Assembly (NCBI RefSeq): GCF_029227915.1
Contig: NC_079877.1
Location: forward strand, 33,135,851 to 33,199,850
Length of the DNA stretch: 64,000 nt
Source: Hydractinia symbiolongicarpus
Lineage: Eukaryota > Cnidaria > Hydrozoa > Anthoathecata > Hydractiniidae
Direction: 5' to 3'
The notes below the pieces were generated by a model that had not been told where the DNA came from, did no database searches, and saw only the letters and a program-made list of their open reading frames with translations. Shown in pieces: positions 1 through 12,928 of this stretch; position 1 is the stretch's first letter; each line of letters starts with the position of its first letter. The translations under genes were made by a program, and so were the position numbers.

Positions 1-3000
1 TTTTTCACCACTAAAACGCATGAGACTTGTAGTTTTCAAAAATGTTTTCATTTTTGATGAGACTCTTAATGAAAGAAGTTTAATCGCCGGCAAACGAAAA
101 TCCGCGATTTCACGTAAATCCCGGGCTTGGTCCGTATAGTCAAAAGTATACAAAGAAAGTACCCTGTGAGTAAACTCATTTCCCGAACGATTTTTTAAAT
201 TATTTTTTCACCACTAAAACGCATGAGACTTGTAGTTTTTAAAAATGTTTTCATTTTTGATGAGACGCTGAATAAAAGAAGTTTAATTGCCGGCAAACGA
301 AAACCCGCCATTTCCCGTAAACCCCGGACTCGGCCCGTATAGTCAAAAGTATACAACGAAAGTACCCAGGGAGTAAACTCATTTCCCATGTATACAAAGA
401 AAGTACCCTGTGAGTAAACACATTTCCAGAACGATTTTTTAAATTATTTTTTCACCACTAAAACGCATAAGACTTGTAGTTTTCAAAAATGTTTTCATTT
501 TTGATGAGACGCTGAATAAAAGAAGTTTAATCGCCGGCGAACGAAAACCCGCGATTTCCCGTAAATCCCGGGCTTGGCCCGTATAGTCAAAAGTATACAA
601 AGAAAGTACCGAGGGAGTAAACTCATTTCCCGAACGATTTTTTAAATTATTTTTTCACCACTAAACCGCGTGAGACTTGTAGTTTTTAAAAGTGTTTTCA
701 TTTTTGATGAGACGCTGAATAAAAGAAGTTTAATCGCCGGCAAACGAAAACCCGCGTTTTCCCGTAAATCCTGGGCTTGGCCCGTATAGTTGAATGTATA
801 TAAAGAAAGTACCCTGTGAGTAAACTCATTTCCAAAACGAATTTTTAACTAATCTTTTCACCACTAAAACACATAAGACTTGTAGTTTTCAGAAATGTTT
901 TCATTTTTGATGGGACGCTGAATAAAAGTAGTTTAATCGCCGGCACACGAAAACCCGCGATTTCCCGTAAATCCCGGACTGGGCCCGTATAGTCGAATGT
1001 ATACAAAGAAGGTACCCAGGGTGTAAACTCATTTTCCGAACGATTTTTTAAATTTTTTTTTCACCACTAGAACGCATGAGACTTGTAGTTTTCAAAAATG
1101 TTTTCATTTTTGATGAGACGCTTGTTGAAAGAGGCTTAATCGCCTGCAAACGAAAACCCGCGATTTTCCGTAAATCCCGGGCTTGTCCGTATAGTCAAAA
1201 GTATACAAAAAAAGTACCCTGTGAGTAAACTCATTTCCAGAACGATTATTTAAATTATTTTTTCACCACTAAAACGCATAAGACTTGTAGTTTTCAGAAA
1301 TGTTTTCATTCTTGATGAGACACTTAATGAAAGTGGTTTAATCGCCGGCAAACGAAAACCCGCGATTTCCCGTAAATCCCGGCTTTGGCCCGTATAGTCG
1401 AATGTATACAAAGAAAGTACCCTGTGAGTAAACTCATTTCCAAGACGATTTTTTAAAGTATCTTTTCACCACTAAAACGCACGAGACTTGTAGTTTTCAA
1501 AAATGTTTTCATTTTTGATGAGACGCTGAATAAAAGAAGTTTAATTGCCGGCAAACGAAAACCCGCCATTTCCCGTAAACCCCGGACTCGGCCCGTATAG
1601 TCAAAAGTATACAAAGAAAGTATCCAGGAAGTAAACTCATTTCCCATGTATACAAAGAAAGTACCCTGTGAGTAAACACATTTCCAAAACGATTTTTTGA
1701 TTTATCTTTTCACCACTAAAACGCATGAGACTTGTAGTTTTCAAAAATGTTTTCATTTTTGATGAGACGCTTGTTGAAAGAGGTTTTATCGCCGGGAAAC
1801 GAAAACCTGCGATTTCCCGTAATTCCCGGGCATGGCCCGTATAGTTGAATGTATCTAAAGAAAGTACCCAGGGAGTAAACTCGTTTCCCGAACGATTTTT
1901 CAAATTATTTCTGCACCACTAGAACGAATGAGACTTGTAGTTTTCAAAAATGTTTTCATTCTTGATGAGACGCTTAATGAAAGAGGTTTAATCGCCGGCA
2001 AACGAAAACCCGCGATTTCACGTAAATCCTGGGCTTGGACCGTATAGTCAAAAGTATACAAAGAAAGTACCCTGTGAGTAAACTCATTTCCAGAACGATT
2101 TTTTAAATTATTTTTTCACCACTAATGCGCATAAGACTTATAGTTTTTAAAAATGTTTTCATTTTTGATGGGACGCTGAATAAAAGTAGTTTAATCGCCG
2201 GCACACGAAAACCCGCGATTTCCCGTAAATCCCGGACTGGGCCCGTATAGTCGAATGTATACAAAGAAGGTACCCAGGGTGTAAACTCATTTCCCGAACG
2301 ATTTTTTAAATTTTTTTTTCACCACTAGAACGCATGAGACTTGTAGTTTTCAAAAATGTTTTCATTTTTGATGAGACGCTTGTTGAAAGAGGCTTAATCG
2401 CCGGCAAACGAAAACCCGCGATTTTCCGTAAATCCCGGGCTTGTCCGTATAGTCAAAAGTATACAAAAAAAGTACCCTGTGAGTAAACTCATTTCCAGAA
2501 CGATTATTTAAATTATTTTTTCACTACTAAAACGCATAAGACTTGTAGTTTTCAGAAATGTTTTCATTCTTGATGAGACACTTAATGAAAGTGGTTTAAT
2601 CGCCGGAAAACGAAAACCCGCGATTTCCCGTAAATCCCGGCTTTGGCCCGTATAGTCAAATGTATACAAAGAAAGTACCCTGCGAGTAAACTCATTTCCA
2701 AAACGATTTTTTAAAGTATCTTTTCACCACTAAAACGTATGAGACTTGTAGTTTTTAAAAATGTTTTCATTTTTGATGAGACGCTGAATAAAAGAAGTTT
2801 AATTGCCGGCAAACGAAAACCCGCCATTTCCCGTAAACCCCGGACTCGGCCCGTATAGTCAAAAGTATACAACGAAAGTACCGAGGGAGTAAACTCATTT
2901 CCCGAACGATTTTTTAAATTATTTTTTCACCACTAAACCGCGTTAGACTTGTAGTTTTTAAAAGTGTTTTCATTTTTGATGAGACGCTGAATAAAAGAAG

Positions 3001-4971
3001 TTTAATCGCCGGCAAACGAAAACCCGCGTTTTCCCGTAAATCCTGGGCTTGGCCCGTATAGTCAAAAGTATACAAAGAAAGTACCCTGTGAGTTAACTCA
3101 TTTCGAGAACGATTTTTTAAATTATTTTTTCACCACTAAAACGCATAAGACTTGTAGTTTTCAAAAAAGTTTTCATTTTTGATGAGACGCTGAATAAAAG
3201 AAGTTTAATCGCCGGCAAATGAAAACCCGCGATTTCCCGTAAATCCCGGGCTTGGCCCGTATAGTCAAAAGTATACAAAGAAAGTACCGAGGGAGTAAAC
3301 TCATTTCCCGAACGATTTTTTAAATTATTTTTTCACCACTAAACCGCGTGAGACTTGTAGTTTTTAAAAGTGTTTTCATTTTTGATGAGACGCTGAATAA
3401 AAGAAGTTTAATCGCCGGCAAACGAAAACCCGCGTTTTCCCGTAAATCCTGGGCTTGGCCCGTATAGTTGAATGTATATAAAGAAAGTACCCTGTGAGTA
3501 AACTCATTTCCAAAACGATTTTTTAACTAATCTTTTCACCACTAAAACGCATGAGACTTGTAGTTTTCAAAAAAGTTTTCATTTTTGATGAGACGCTGAA
3601 TAAAAGAAGTTTAATCGCCGGCAAACGAAAACCCGCGATTTCCCGTAAATCCCGGGCTTGGCCCGTATAGTCAAAAGTATACAAAGAAAGTACCCTGTGA
3701 GTTAACTCATTTCGAGAACGATTTTTTAAATTATTTTTTCACCACTAAAACGCATAAGACTTGTAGTTTTCAAAAATGTTTTCATTTTTGATGAGACGCT
3801 GAATAAAAGAAGTTTAATCGCCGGCAAACGAAAACCCGCGATTTCCCGTAATTCCCGGGCATGGCCCGTATAGTTGAATGTATCTAAAGAAAGTACCCAG
3901 GGAGTAAACTCATTTCCCGAACGATTTTTCAAATTATTTCTGCACCACTAGAACGAATGAGACTTGTAGTTTTCAAAAATATTTTCATTTTTGATGAGAC
4001 GCTTAATGAAAGAGGTTTAATCGCCGGCAAACGAAAAACCGCGATTTCACGTAAATCCTGGGCTTGGACCGTATAGACAAAAGTATACAAAGAAAGTACC
4101 CTGTGAGTAAACTCATTTCCAGAACGATTTTTTAAAGTATTTTTTCACCACAAAAGCGCATAAGACTTATAGTTTTTAAAAATGTTTTCATTTTTGATGA
4201 GACGCTGAATAAAAGAAGTTTAATTGCCGGCACACGAAAACCCGCGATTTCCCGTAAATCCCGGACTGGGCCCGTATAGTCGAATGTATACAAAGAAGGT
4301 ACCCAGGGTGTAAACTCATTTCCCGAACGATTTTTTAAATTTTTTTTTCACCACTAGAACGCATGAGACTTGTAGTTTTCAAAAATGTTTTCATTTTTGA
4401 TGAGACGCTTGTTGAAAGAGGCTTAATCGCCTGCAAACGAAAACCCGCGATTTTCCGTAAATCCCGGGCTTGTCCGTATAGTCAAAAGTATACAAAAAAA
4501 GTACCCTGTGAGTAAACTCATTTCCAGAACGATTATTTAAATTATCTTTTCACCACTAAAACGTATGAGACTTGTAGTTTTTAAAAATGTTTTCATTTTT
4601 GATGAGACGCTGAATAAAAGAAGTTTAATTGCCGGCAAACGAAAACCCGCCATTTCCCGTAAACCCCGGACTCGGCCCGTATAGTCAAAAGTATACAACG
4701 AAAGTACCGAGGGAGTAAACTCATTTCCCGAACGATTTTTTAAATTATTTTTTCACCACTAAACCGCGTTAGACTTGTAGTTTTTAAAAGTGTTTTCATT
4801 TTTGATGAGACGCTGAATAAAAGAAGTTTAATCGCCGGCAAACGAAAACCCGCGTTTTCCCGTAAATCCTGGGCTTGGCCCGTATAGTTGAATGTATATA
4901 AAGAAAGTACCCTGTGAGTAAACTCATTTCCAAAACGATTTTTTAACTAATCTTTTCACCACTAAAACGCA
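1..4971 (+). repeat. Left subarray with 6-monomer, 1258-bp HOR units and mixed monomers
   Basis: The 244-bp monomers at 389 and 1647 lie 1258 bp apart (five plain monomers and one 244-bp monomer, less 1 bp). The TGGGACGC variant at 911 recurs at 2169, also 1258 bp on. The next unit lacks the 41-bp insertion at its expected place near 2.87 kb. About 0.9-2.7 kb matches 7.2-9.0 kb at an offset of about 6330 bp, so the block was duplicated around an intervening stretch. The interior (2.7-4.9 kb) mixes CCGAGGGAG-link and AAAAGTG-palindrome monomers. No other content. Confidence 0.8.
349..430 (+). repeat. 41-bp internal tandem duplication that defines the 244-bp monomer
   Basis: Bases 349-389 (GTATACAACG to TTCCCAT) are repeated imperfectly at 390-430, giving a 244-bp monomer. 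The first half is class A (CCCAGGGAG, ends CCC) and the second is class B (CCCTGTGAG), so the variant looks like an A-B unequal exchange. The same junction, CCCATGTATACA, recurs with its last T of CCCAT at 389, 1647, 7977, 9235, 10493, 11346, 11995, 12848, 13498, 14353, 15407, 16868, 17315, 17762, 18412, 18859, 19509, 20159, 20606, 21256, 21703, 23162 (changed to CCCGTG) and 27263 (TTTCCATG). None was seen beyond 27.3 kb. One shared junction implies one origin followed by amplification. Confidence 0.93.
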
Positions 4972-7001
4972 TGAGACTTGTAGTTTTCAAAAAAGTTTTC
5001 ATTTTTGATGAGACGCTGAATAAAAGAAGTTTAATCGCCGGCAAACGAAAACCCGCGATTTCCCGTAAATCCCGGGCTTGGCCCGTATAGTCAAAAGTAT
5101 ACAAAGAAAGTACCCTGTGAGTTAACTCATTTCGAGAACGATTTTTTAAATTATTTTTTCACCACTAAAACGCATAAGACTTGTAGTTTTCAAAAATGTT
5201 TTCATTTTTGATGAGACGCTGAATAAAAGAAGTTTAATCGCCGGCAAACGAAAACCCGCGATTTCCCGTAATTCCCGGGCATGGCCCGTATAGTCAAAAG
5301 TATACAACGAAAGTACCGAGGGAGTAAACTCATTTCCCGAACGATTTTTCAAATTATTTTTTCACCACTAAACCGCGTGAGACTTGTAGTTTTTAAAAGT
5401 GTTTTCATTTTTGATGAGACGCTGAATAAAAGAAGTTTAATCGCCGGCAAACGAAAACCCGCGTTTTCCCGTAAATCCTGGGCTTGGCCCGTATAGTTGA
5501 ATGTATATAAAGAAAGTACCCTGTGAGTAAACTCATTTCCAAAACGATTTTTTAACTAATCTTTTCACCACTAAAACGCATGAGACTTGTAGTTTTCAAA
5601 AAAGTTTTCATTTTTGATGAGACGCTGAATAAAAGAAGTTTAATCGCCGGCAAACGAAAACCCGCGATTTCCCGTAAATCCCGGGCTTGGCCCGTATAGT
5701 CAAAAGTATACAAAGAAAGTACCCTGTGAGTTAACTCATTTCGAGAACGATTTTTTAAATTATTTTTTCACCACTAAAACGCATAAGACTTGTAGTTTTC
5801 AAAAATGTTTTCATTTTTGATGAGACGCTGAATAAAAGAAGTTTAATCGCCGGCAAACGAAAACCCGCGATTTCCCGTAATTCCCGGGCATGGCCCGTAT
5901 AGTTGAATGTATCTAAAGAAAGTACCCAGGGAGTAAACTCATTTCCCGAACGATTTTTCAAATTATTTCTGCACCACTAGAACGAATGAGACTTGTAGTT
6001 TTCAAAAAAGTTTTCATTTTTGATGAGACGCTGAATAAAAGAAGTTTAATCGCCGGCAAACGAAAACCCGCGATTTCCCGTAAATCCCGGGCTTGGCCCG
6101 TATAGTCAAAAGTATACAAAGAAAGTACCCTGTGAGTTAACTCATTTCGAGAACGATTTTTTAAATTATTTTTTCACCACTAAAACGCATAAGACTTGTA
6201 GTTTTCAAAAATGTTTTCATTTTTGATGAGACGCTGAATAAAAGAAGTTTAATCGCCGGCAAACGAAAACCCGCGATTTCCCGTAATTCCCGGGCATGGC
6301 CCGTATAGTCAAAAGTATACAACGAAAGTACCGAGGGAGTAAACTCATTTCCCGAACGATTTTTCAAATTATTTTTTCACCACTAAACCGCGTGAGACTT
6401 GTAGTTTTTAAAAGTGTTTTCATTTTTGATGAGACGCTGAATAAAAGAAGTTTAATCGCCGGCAAACGAAAACCCGCGTTTTCCCGTAAATCCTGGGCTT
6501 GGCCCGTATAGTTGAATGTATATAAAGAAAGTACCCTGTGAGTAAACTCATTTCCAAAACGATTTTTTAACTAATCTTTTCACCACTAAAACGCATGAGA
6601 CTTGTAGTTTTCAAAAAAGTTTTCATTTTTGATGAGACGCTGAATAAAAGAAGTTTAATCGCCGGCAAACGAAAACCCGCGATTTCCCGTAAATCCCGGG
6701 CTTGGCCCGTATAGTCAAAAGTATACAAAGAAAGTACCCTGTGAGTTAACTCATTTCGAGAACGATTTTTTAAATTATTTTTTCACCACTAAAACGCATA
6801 AGACTTGTAGTTTTCAAAAATGTTTTCATTTTTGATGAGACGCTGAATAAAAGAAGTTTAATCGCCGGCAAACGAAAACCCGCGATTTCCCGTAATTCCC
6901 GGGCATGGCCCGTATAGTTGAATGTATCTAAAGAAAGTACCCAGGGAGTAAACTCATTTCCCGAACGATTTTTCAAATTATTTCTGCACCACTAGAACGA
7001 A
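4972..7001 (+). repeat. Two tandem 1015-bp (5-monomer) HOR units
   Basis: Five monomers repeat exactly 1015 bp apart: the CGCATAAG monomer at about 5150 and 6165, the AACCGCGTGAG monomer at about 5373 and 6388, and the CTGCACCACTAGAACG copies near 5970 and 6985. I saw no base difference between the units in the parts I compared. Identity begins and ends inside the GAGACTTGTAGTTTTCAAAAA segment, so the exchange points fall in or just before the AT palindrome. A related single copy starts near 3.6 kb, 3044 bp before its match in the second unit. Confidence 0.85.
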
Positions 7002-9924
7002 TGAGACTTGTAGTTTTCAAAAATATTTTCATTTTTGATGAGACGCTTAATGAAAGAGGTTTAATCGCCGGCAAACGAAAAACCGCGATTTCACGTAAAT
7101 CCTGGGCTTGGACCGTATAGACAAAAGTATACAAAGAAAGTACCCTGTGAGTAAACTCATTTCCAGAACGATTTTTTAAAGTATTTTTTCACCACTAAAG
7201 CGCATAAGACTTATAGTTTTTAAAAATGTTTTCATTTTTGATGGGACGCTGAATAAAAGTAATTTAATCGCCGGCACACGAAAACCCGCGATTTCCCGTA
7301 AATCCCGGACTGGGCCCGTATAGTCGAATGTATACAAAGAAGGTACCCAGGGTGTAAACTCATTTCCCGAACGATTTTTTAAATTTTTTTTTCACCACTA
7401 GAACGCATGAGACTTGTAGTTTTCAAAAATGTTTTCATTTTTGATGAGACGCTTGTTGAAAGAGGCTTCATCGCCTGCAAACGAAAACCCGCGATTTTCC
7501 GTAAATCCCGGGCTTGTCCGTATAGTCAAAAGTATACAAAAAAGTACCCTGTGAGTAAACTCATTTCCAGAACGATTATTTAAATTATTTTTTCACCACT
7601 AAAACGCATAAGACTTGTAGTTTTCAGAAATGTTTTCATTCTTGATGAGACACTTAATGAAAGTGGTTTAATCGCCGGCAAACGAAAACCCGCGATTTCC
7701 CGTAAATCCCGGCTTTGGCCCGTATAGTCGAATGTATACAAAGAAAGTACCCTGTGAGTAAACTCATTTCCAAGACGATTTTTTAAAGTATCTTTTCACC
7801 ACTAAAACGCACGAGACTTGTAGTTTTCAAAAATGTTTTCATTTTTGATGAGACGCTGAATAAAAGAAGTTTAATTGCCGGCAAACGAAAACCCGCCATT
7901 TCCCGTAAACCCCGGACTCGGCCCGTATAGTCAAAAGTATACAAAGAAAGTACCCAGGGAGTAAACTCATTTCCCATGTATACAAAGAAAGTACCCTGTG
8001 AGTAAACACATTTCCAAAACGATTTTTTGATTTATCTTTTCACCACTAAAACGCATGAGACTTGTAGTTTTCAAAAATGTTTTCATTTTTGATGAGACGC
8101 TTGTTGAAAGAGGTTTTATCGCCGGGAAACGAAAACCTGCGATTTCCCGTAATTCCCGGGCATGGCCCGTATAGTTGAATGTATCTAAAGAAAGTACCCA
8201 GGGAGTAAACTCGTTTCCCGAACGATTTTTCAAATTATTTCTGCACCACTAGAACGAATGAGACTTGTAGTTTTCAAAAATGTTTTCATTCTTGATGAGA
8301 CGCTTAATGAAAGAGGTTTAATCGCCGGCAAACGAAAACCCGCGATTTCACGTAAATCCTGGGCTTGGACCGTATAGTCAAAAGTATACAAAGAAAGTAC
8401 CCTGTGAGTAAACTCATTTCCAGAACGATTTTTTAAATTATTTTTTTACCACGAATGCGCATAAGACTTATAGTTTTTAAAAATGTTTTCATTTTTGATG
8501 GGACGCTGAATAAAAGTAGTTTAATCGCCGGCACACGAAAACCCGCGATTTCCCGTAAATCCCGGACTGGGCCCGTATAGTCGAATGTATACAAAGAAGG
8601 TACCCAGGGTGTAAACTCATTTCCCGAACGATTTTTTAAATTTTTTTTTCACCACTAGAACGCATGAGACTTGTAGTTTTCAAAAATGTTTTCATTTTTG
8701 ATGAGACGCTTGTTGAAAGAGGCTTAATCGCCGGCAAACGAAAACCCGCGATTTTCCGTAAATCCCGGGCTTGTCCGTATAGTCAAAAGTATACAAAAAA
8801 AGTACCCTGTGAGTAAACTCATTTCCAGAACGATTATTTAAATTATTTTTTCACTACTAAAACGCATAAGACTTGTAGTTTTCAGAAATGTTTTCATTCT
8901 TGATGAGACACTTAATGAAAGTGGTTTAATCGCCGGAAAACGAAAACCCGCGATTTCCCGTAAATCCCGGCTTTGGCCCGTATAGTCAAATGTATACAAA
9001 GAAAGTACCCTGCGAGTAAACTCATTTCCAAGACGATTTTTTAAAGTATCTTTTCACCACTAAAACGCACGAGACTTGTAGTTTTCAAAAATGTTTTCAT
9101 TTTTGATGAGACGCTGAATAAAAGAAGTTTAATTGCCGGCAAACGAAAACCCGCCATTTCCCGTAAACCCCGGACTCGGCCCGTATAGTCAAAAGTATAC
9201 AAAGAAAGTACCCAGGGAGTAAACTCATTTCCCATGTATACAAAGAAAGTACCCTGTGAGTAAACACATTTCCAAAACGATTTTTTGATTTATCTTTTCA
9301 CCACTAAAACGCATGAGACTTGTAGTTTTCAAAAATGTTTTCATTTTTGATGAGACGCTTGTTGAAAGAGGTTTTATCGCCGGGAAACGAAAACTCGCGA
9401 TTTCCCGTAATTCCCGGGCATGGCCCGTATAGTTGAATGTATCTAAAGAAAGTACCCAGGGAGTAAACTCGTTTCCCGAACGATTTTTCAAATTATTTCT
9501 GCACCACTAGAACGAATGAGACTTGTAGTTTTCAAAAATGTTTTCATTCTTGATGAGACGCTTAATGAAAGAGGTTTAATCGCCGGCAAACGAAAACCCG
9601 CGATTTCACGTAAATCCTGGGCTTGGATCGTATAGTCAAAAGTATACAAAGAAAGTACCCTGTGAGTAAACTCATTTCCAGAACAATTTTTTAAATTATT
9701 TTTTCACAACTAAAGCGCATAAGACTTATAGTTTTTAAAAATGTTTTCATTTTTGATGGGACGCTGAATAAAAGTAGTTTAATCGCCGGCACACGAAAAC
9801 CCGCGATTTCCCGTAAATCCCGGACTGGGCCCGTATAGTCGAATGTATACAAAGAAGGTACCCAGGGTGTAAACTCATTTCCCGAACGATTTTTTAAATT
9901 TTTTTTTCACCACTAGAACGCATG
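7002..9924 (+). repeat. 1258-bp (6-monomer) HOR units, second block
   Basis: The 244-bp monomers at 7977, 9235 and 10493 are 1258 bp apart, so units run at about 6720-7977, 7978-9235 and 9236-10493. Each has the order: insertion monomer, TTGTTGAAAGAGG with GGGAAACG, CTGCACCACTAGAACG, TGGGACGC with GGCACACG, TTGTTGAAAG with TTTTCCG, and CACTTAATGAAAGTGG. Single-base differences are scattered, such as GTATACAAAAAAG shortened by one A near 7.54 kb. The block is near-identical to 0.9-2.7 kb. Confidence 0.82.
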
Positions 9925-12900
9925 AGACTTGTAGTTTTCAAAAATGTTTTCATTTTTGATGAGACGCTTGTTGAAAGAGGTTTAATCGCCGGCAAACGAA
10001 AACCCGCGATTTTCCGTAAATCCCGGGCTTGTCCATATAGTCAAAAGTATACAAAAAAAGTACCCGGTGAGTAAACTCATTTCCAGAACGATTATTTAAA
10101 TTATTTTTTCACCACTAAAACGCATAAGACTTGTAGTTTTCAGAAATGTTTTCATTCTTGATGAGACACTTAATGAAAGTGGTTTAATCGCCGGCAAACG
10201 AAAACCCGCGATTTCCCGTATATCCCGGCTTTGGCCCGTATAGTCGAATGTATACAAAGAAAGTACCCTGTGAGTAAACTCATTTCCAAGACGATTTTTT
10301 AAAGTATCTTTTCACCACTAAAACGCACGAGACTTGTAGTTTTCAAAAATATTTTCATTTTTGATGAGACGCTGAATAAAAGAAGTTTAATTGCCGGCAA
10401 ACGAAAACCCGCCATTTCCCGTAAACCCCGGACTCGGCCCGTATAGTCAAAAGTATACAAAGAAAGTACCCAGGGAGTAAACTCATTTCCCATGTATACA
10501 AAGAAAGTACCCTGTGAGTAAACACATTTCCAAAACGATTTTTTGAATTATCTTTTCACCACTAAAACGCATGAAACTTGTAGTTTTCAAAAATGTTTTC
10601 ATTTTTGATGAGACGCTTGTTGAAAGAGGTTTTATCGCCGGGAAACGAAAACCCGCGATTTCCCGTAAATCCCGGGCTTGGCCCGTATAGTCAAAAGTAT
10701 ACAAAGAAAGTACCCTGTGAGTAAACTCATTTCCTGAACGATTTTTTAAATTATTTTTTCACCACTAAAACGCAGAAGACTTGTAGTTTTCAAAAATGTT
10801 TTCATTTTTGATGAGACGCTTAATGAAAGAGGTTTAATCGCCGGCAAACGAAAACCCGCGATTTCACGTAAATCCCGGGTTTGGCCCGTATAGTCGAATG
10901 TATACAAAGAAAGTACCCTGTGAGTAAACTCATTTCCAAAACGATTTTTTAAAGTATCTTTTCACCACTAAAACGCATGAGACTTGTAGTTTTCAAAAAT
11001 GTTTTCATTCTTGATGAGACGCTTAATGAAAGAGGTTTAATCGCCGGCAAACGAAAACCCGCGATTTCACGTAAATCCTGGGCTTGGACCGTATAGTCAA
11101 AAGTATACAAAGAAAGTACCCTGTGAGTAAACTCATTTCCAAGACGATTTTTTAAAGTATCTTTTCACCACTAAAACGCACGAGACTTGTAGTTTTCAAA
11201 AATGTTTTCATTTTTGATGAGACGCTGAATAAAAGAAGTTTAATTGCCGGGAAACGAAAACCCGCCATTTCCCGTAAACCCCGGACTCCGCCCGTATAGT
11301 CAAAAGTATACAAAGAAAGTACCCAGGGAGTAAACTCATTTCCCATGTATACAAAGAAAGTACCCTGTGAGTAAACACATTTCCAAAACGATTTTTTGAA
11401 TTATCTTCTCACCACTAAAACGCATGAGACTTGTAGTTTTCAAAAATGTTTTCATTTTTGATGAGACGCTTGTTGAAAGAGGTTTAATCGCCGGCAAACG
11501 AAAACCCGCGATTTTCCGTAAATCCCGGGCTTGTCCATATAGTCAAAAGTATACAAAAAAAGTACCCGGTGAGTAAACTCATTTCCAGAACGATTATTTA
11601 AATTATTTTTTCACCACTAAAACGCATAAGACTTGTAGTTTTCAGAAATGTTTTCATTCTTGATGAGACACTTAATGAAAGTGGTTTAATCGCCGGCAAA
11701 CGAAAACCCGCGATTTCCCGTATATCCCGGCTTTGGCCCGTATAGTCGAATGTATACAAAGAAAGTACCCTGTGAGTAAACTCATTTCCAAGACGATTTT
11801 TTAAAGTATCTTTTCACCACTAAAACGCACGAGACTTGTAGTTTTCAAAAATATTTTCATTTTTGATGAGACGCTGAATAAAAGAAGTTTAATTGCCGGC
11901 AAACGAAAACCCGCCATTTCCCGTAAACCCCGGACTCGGCCCGTATAGTCAAAAGTATACAAAGAAAGTACCCAGGGAGTAAACTCATTTCCCATGTATA
12001 CAAAGAAAGTACCCTGTGAGTAAACACATTTCCAAAACGATTTTTTGAATTATCTTTTCACCACTAAAACGCATGAAACTTGTAGTTTTCAAAAATGTTT
12101 TCATTTTTGATGAGACGCTTGTTGAAAGAGGTTTTATCGCCGGGAAACGAAAACCCGCGATTTCCCGTAAATCCCGGGCTTGGCCCGTATAGTCAAAAGT
12201 ATACAAAGAAAGTACCCTGTGAGTAAACTCATTTCCTGAACGATTTTTTAAATTATTTTTTCACCACTAAAACGCAGAAGACTTGTAGTTTTCAAAAATG
12301 TTTTCATTTTTGATGAGACGCTTAATGAAAGAGGTTTAATCGCCGGCAAACGAAAACCCGCGATTTCACGTAAATCCCGGGTTTGGCCCGTATAGTCGAA
12401 TGTATACAAAGAAAGTACCCTGTGAGTAAACTCATTTCCAAAACGATTTTTTAAAGTATCTTTTCACCACTAAAACGCATGAGACTTGTAGTTTTCAAAA
12501 ATGTTTTCATTCTTGATGAGACGCTTAATGAAAGAGGTTTAATCGCCGGCAAACGAAAACCCGCGATTTCACGTAAATCCTGGGCTTGGACCGTATAGTC
12601 AAAAGTATACAAAGAAAGTACCCTGTGAGTAAACTCATTTCCAAGACGATTTTTTAAAGTATCTTTTCACCACTAAAACGCACGAGACTTGTAGTTTTCA
12701 AAAATGTTTTCATTTTTGATGAGACGCTGAATAAAAGAAGTTTAATTGCCGGGAAACGAAAACACGCCATTTCCCGTAAACCCCGGACTCCGCCCGTATA
12801 GTCAAAAGTATACAAAGAAAGTACCCAGGGAGTAAACTCATTTCCCATGTATACAAAGAAAGTACCCTGTGAGTAAACACATTTCCAAAACGATTTTTTG

Positions 12901-12928
12901 AATTATCTTCTCACCACTAAAACGCATG
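9925..12928 (+). repeat. Two tandem 1502-bp (7-monomer) HOR units
   Basis: Units at about 9925-11426 and 11427-12928 repeat with period 1502 bp: five 203-bp and two 244-bp monomers, less 1 bp. The 244-bp junctions at 10493 and 11346 recur at 11995 and 12848. Private changes are shared, for example the AAATATTTTC palindrome variant near 10350 and 11852 and GTCCATATAG near 10032 and 11534. One difference I found is GAAAACCCGCC in the first unit against GAAAACACGCC in the second, near 12763. Identity ends near 12.98 kb, where TTTAATCGCC becomes TTTTATCGCC. Confidence 0.85.
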
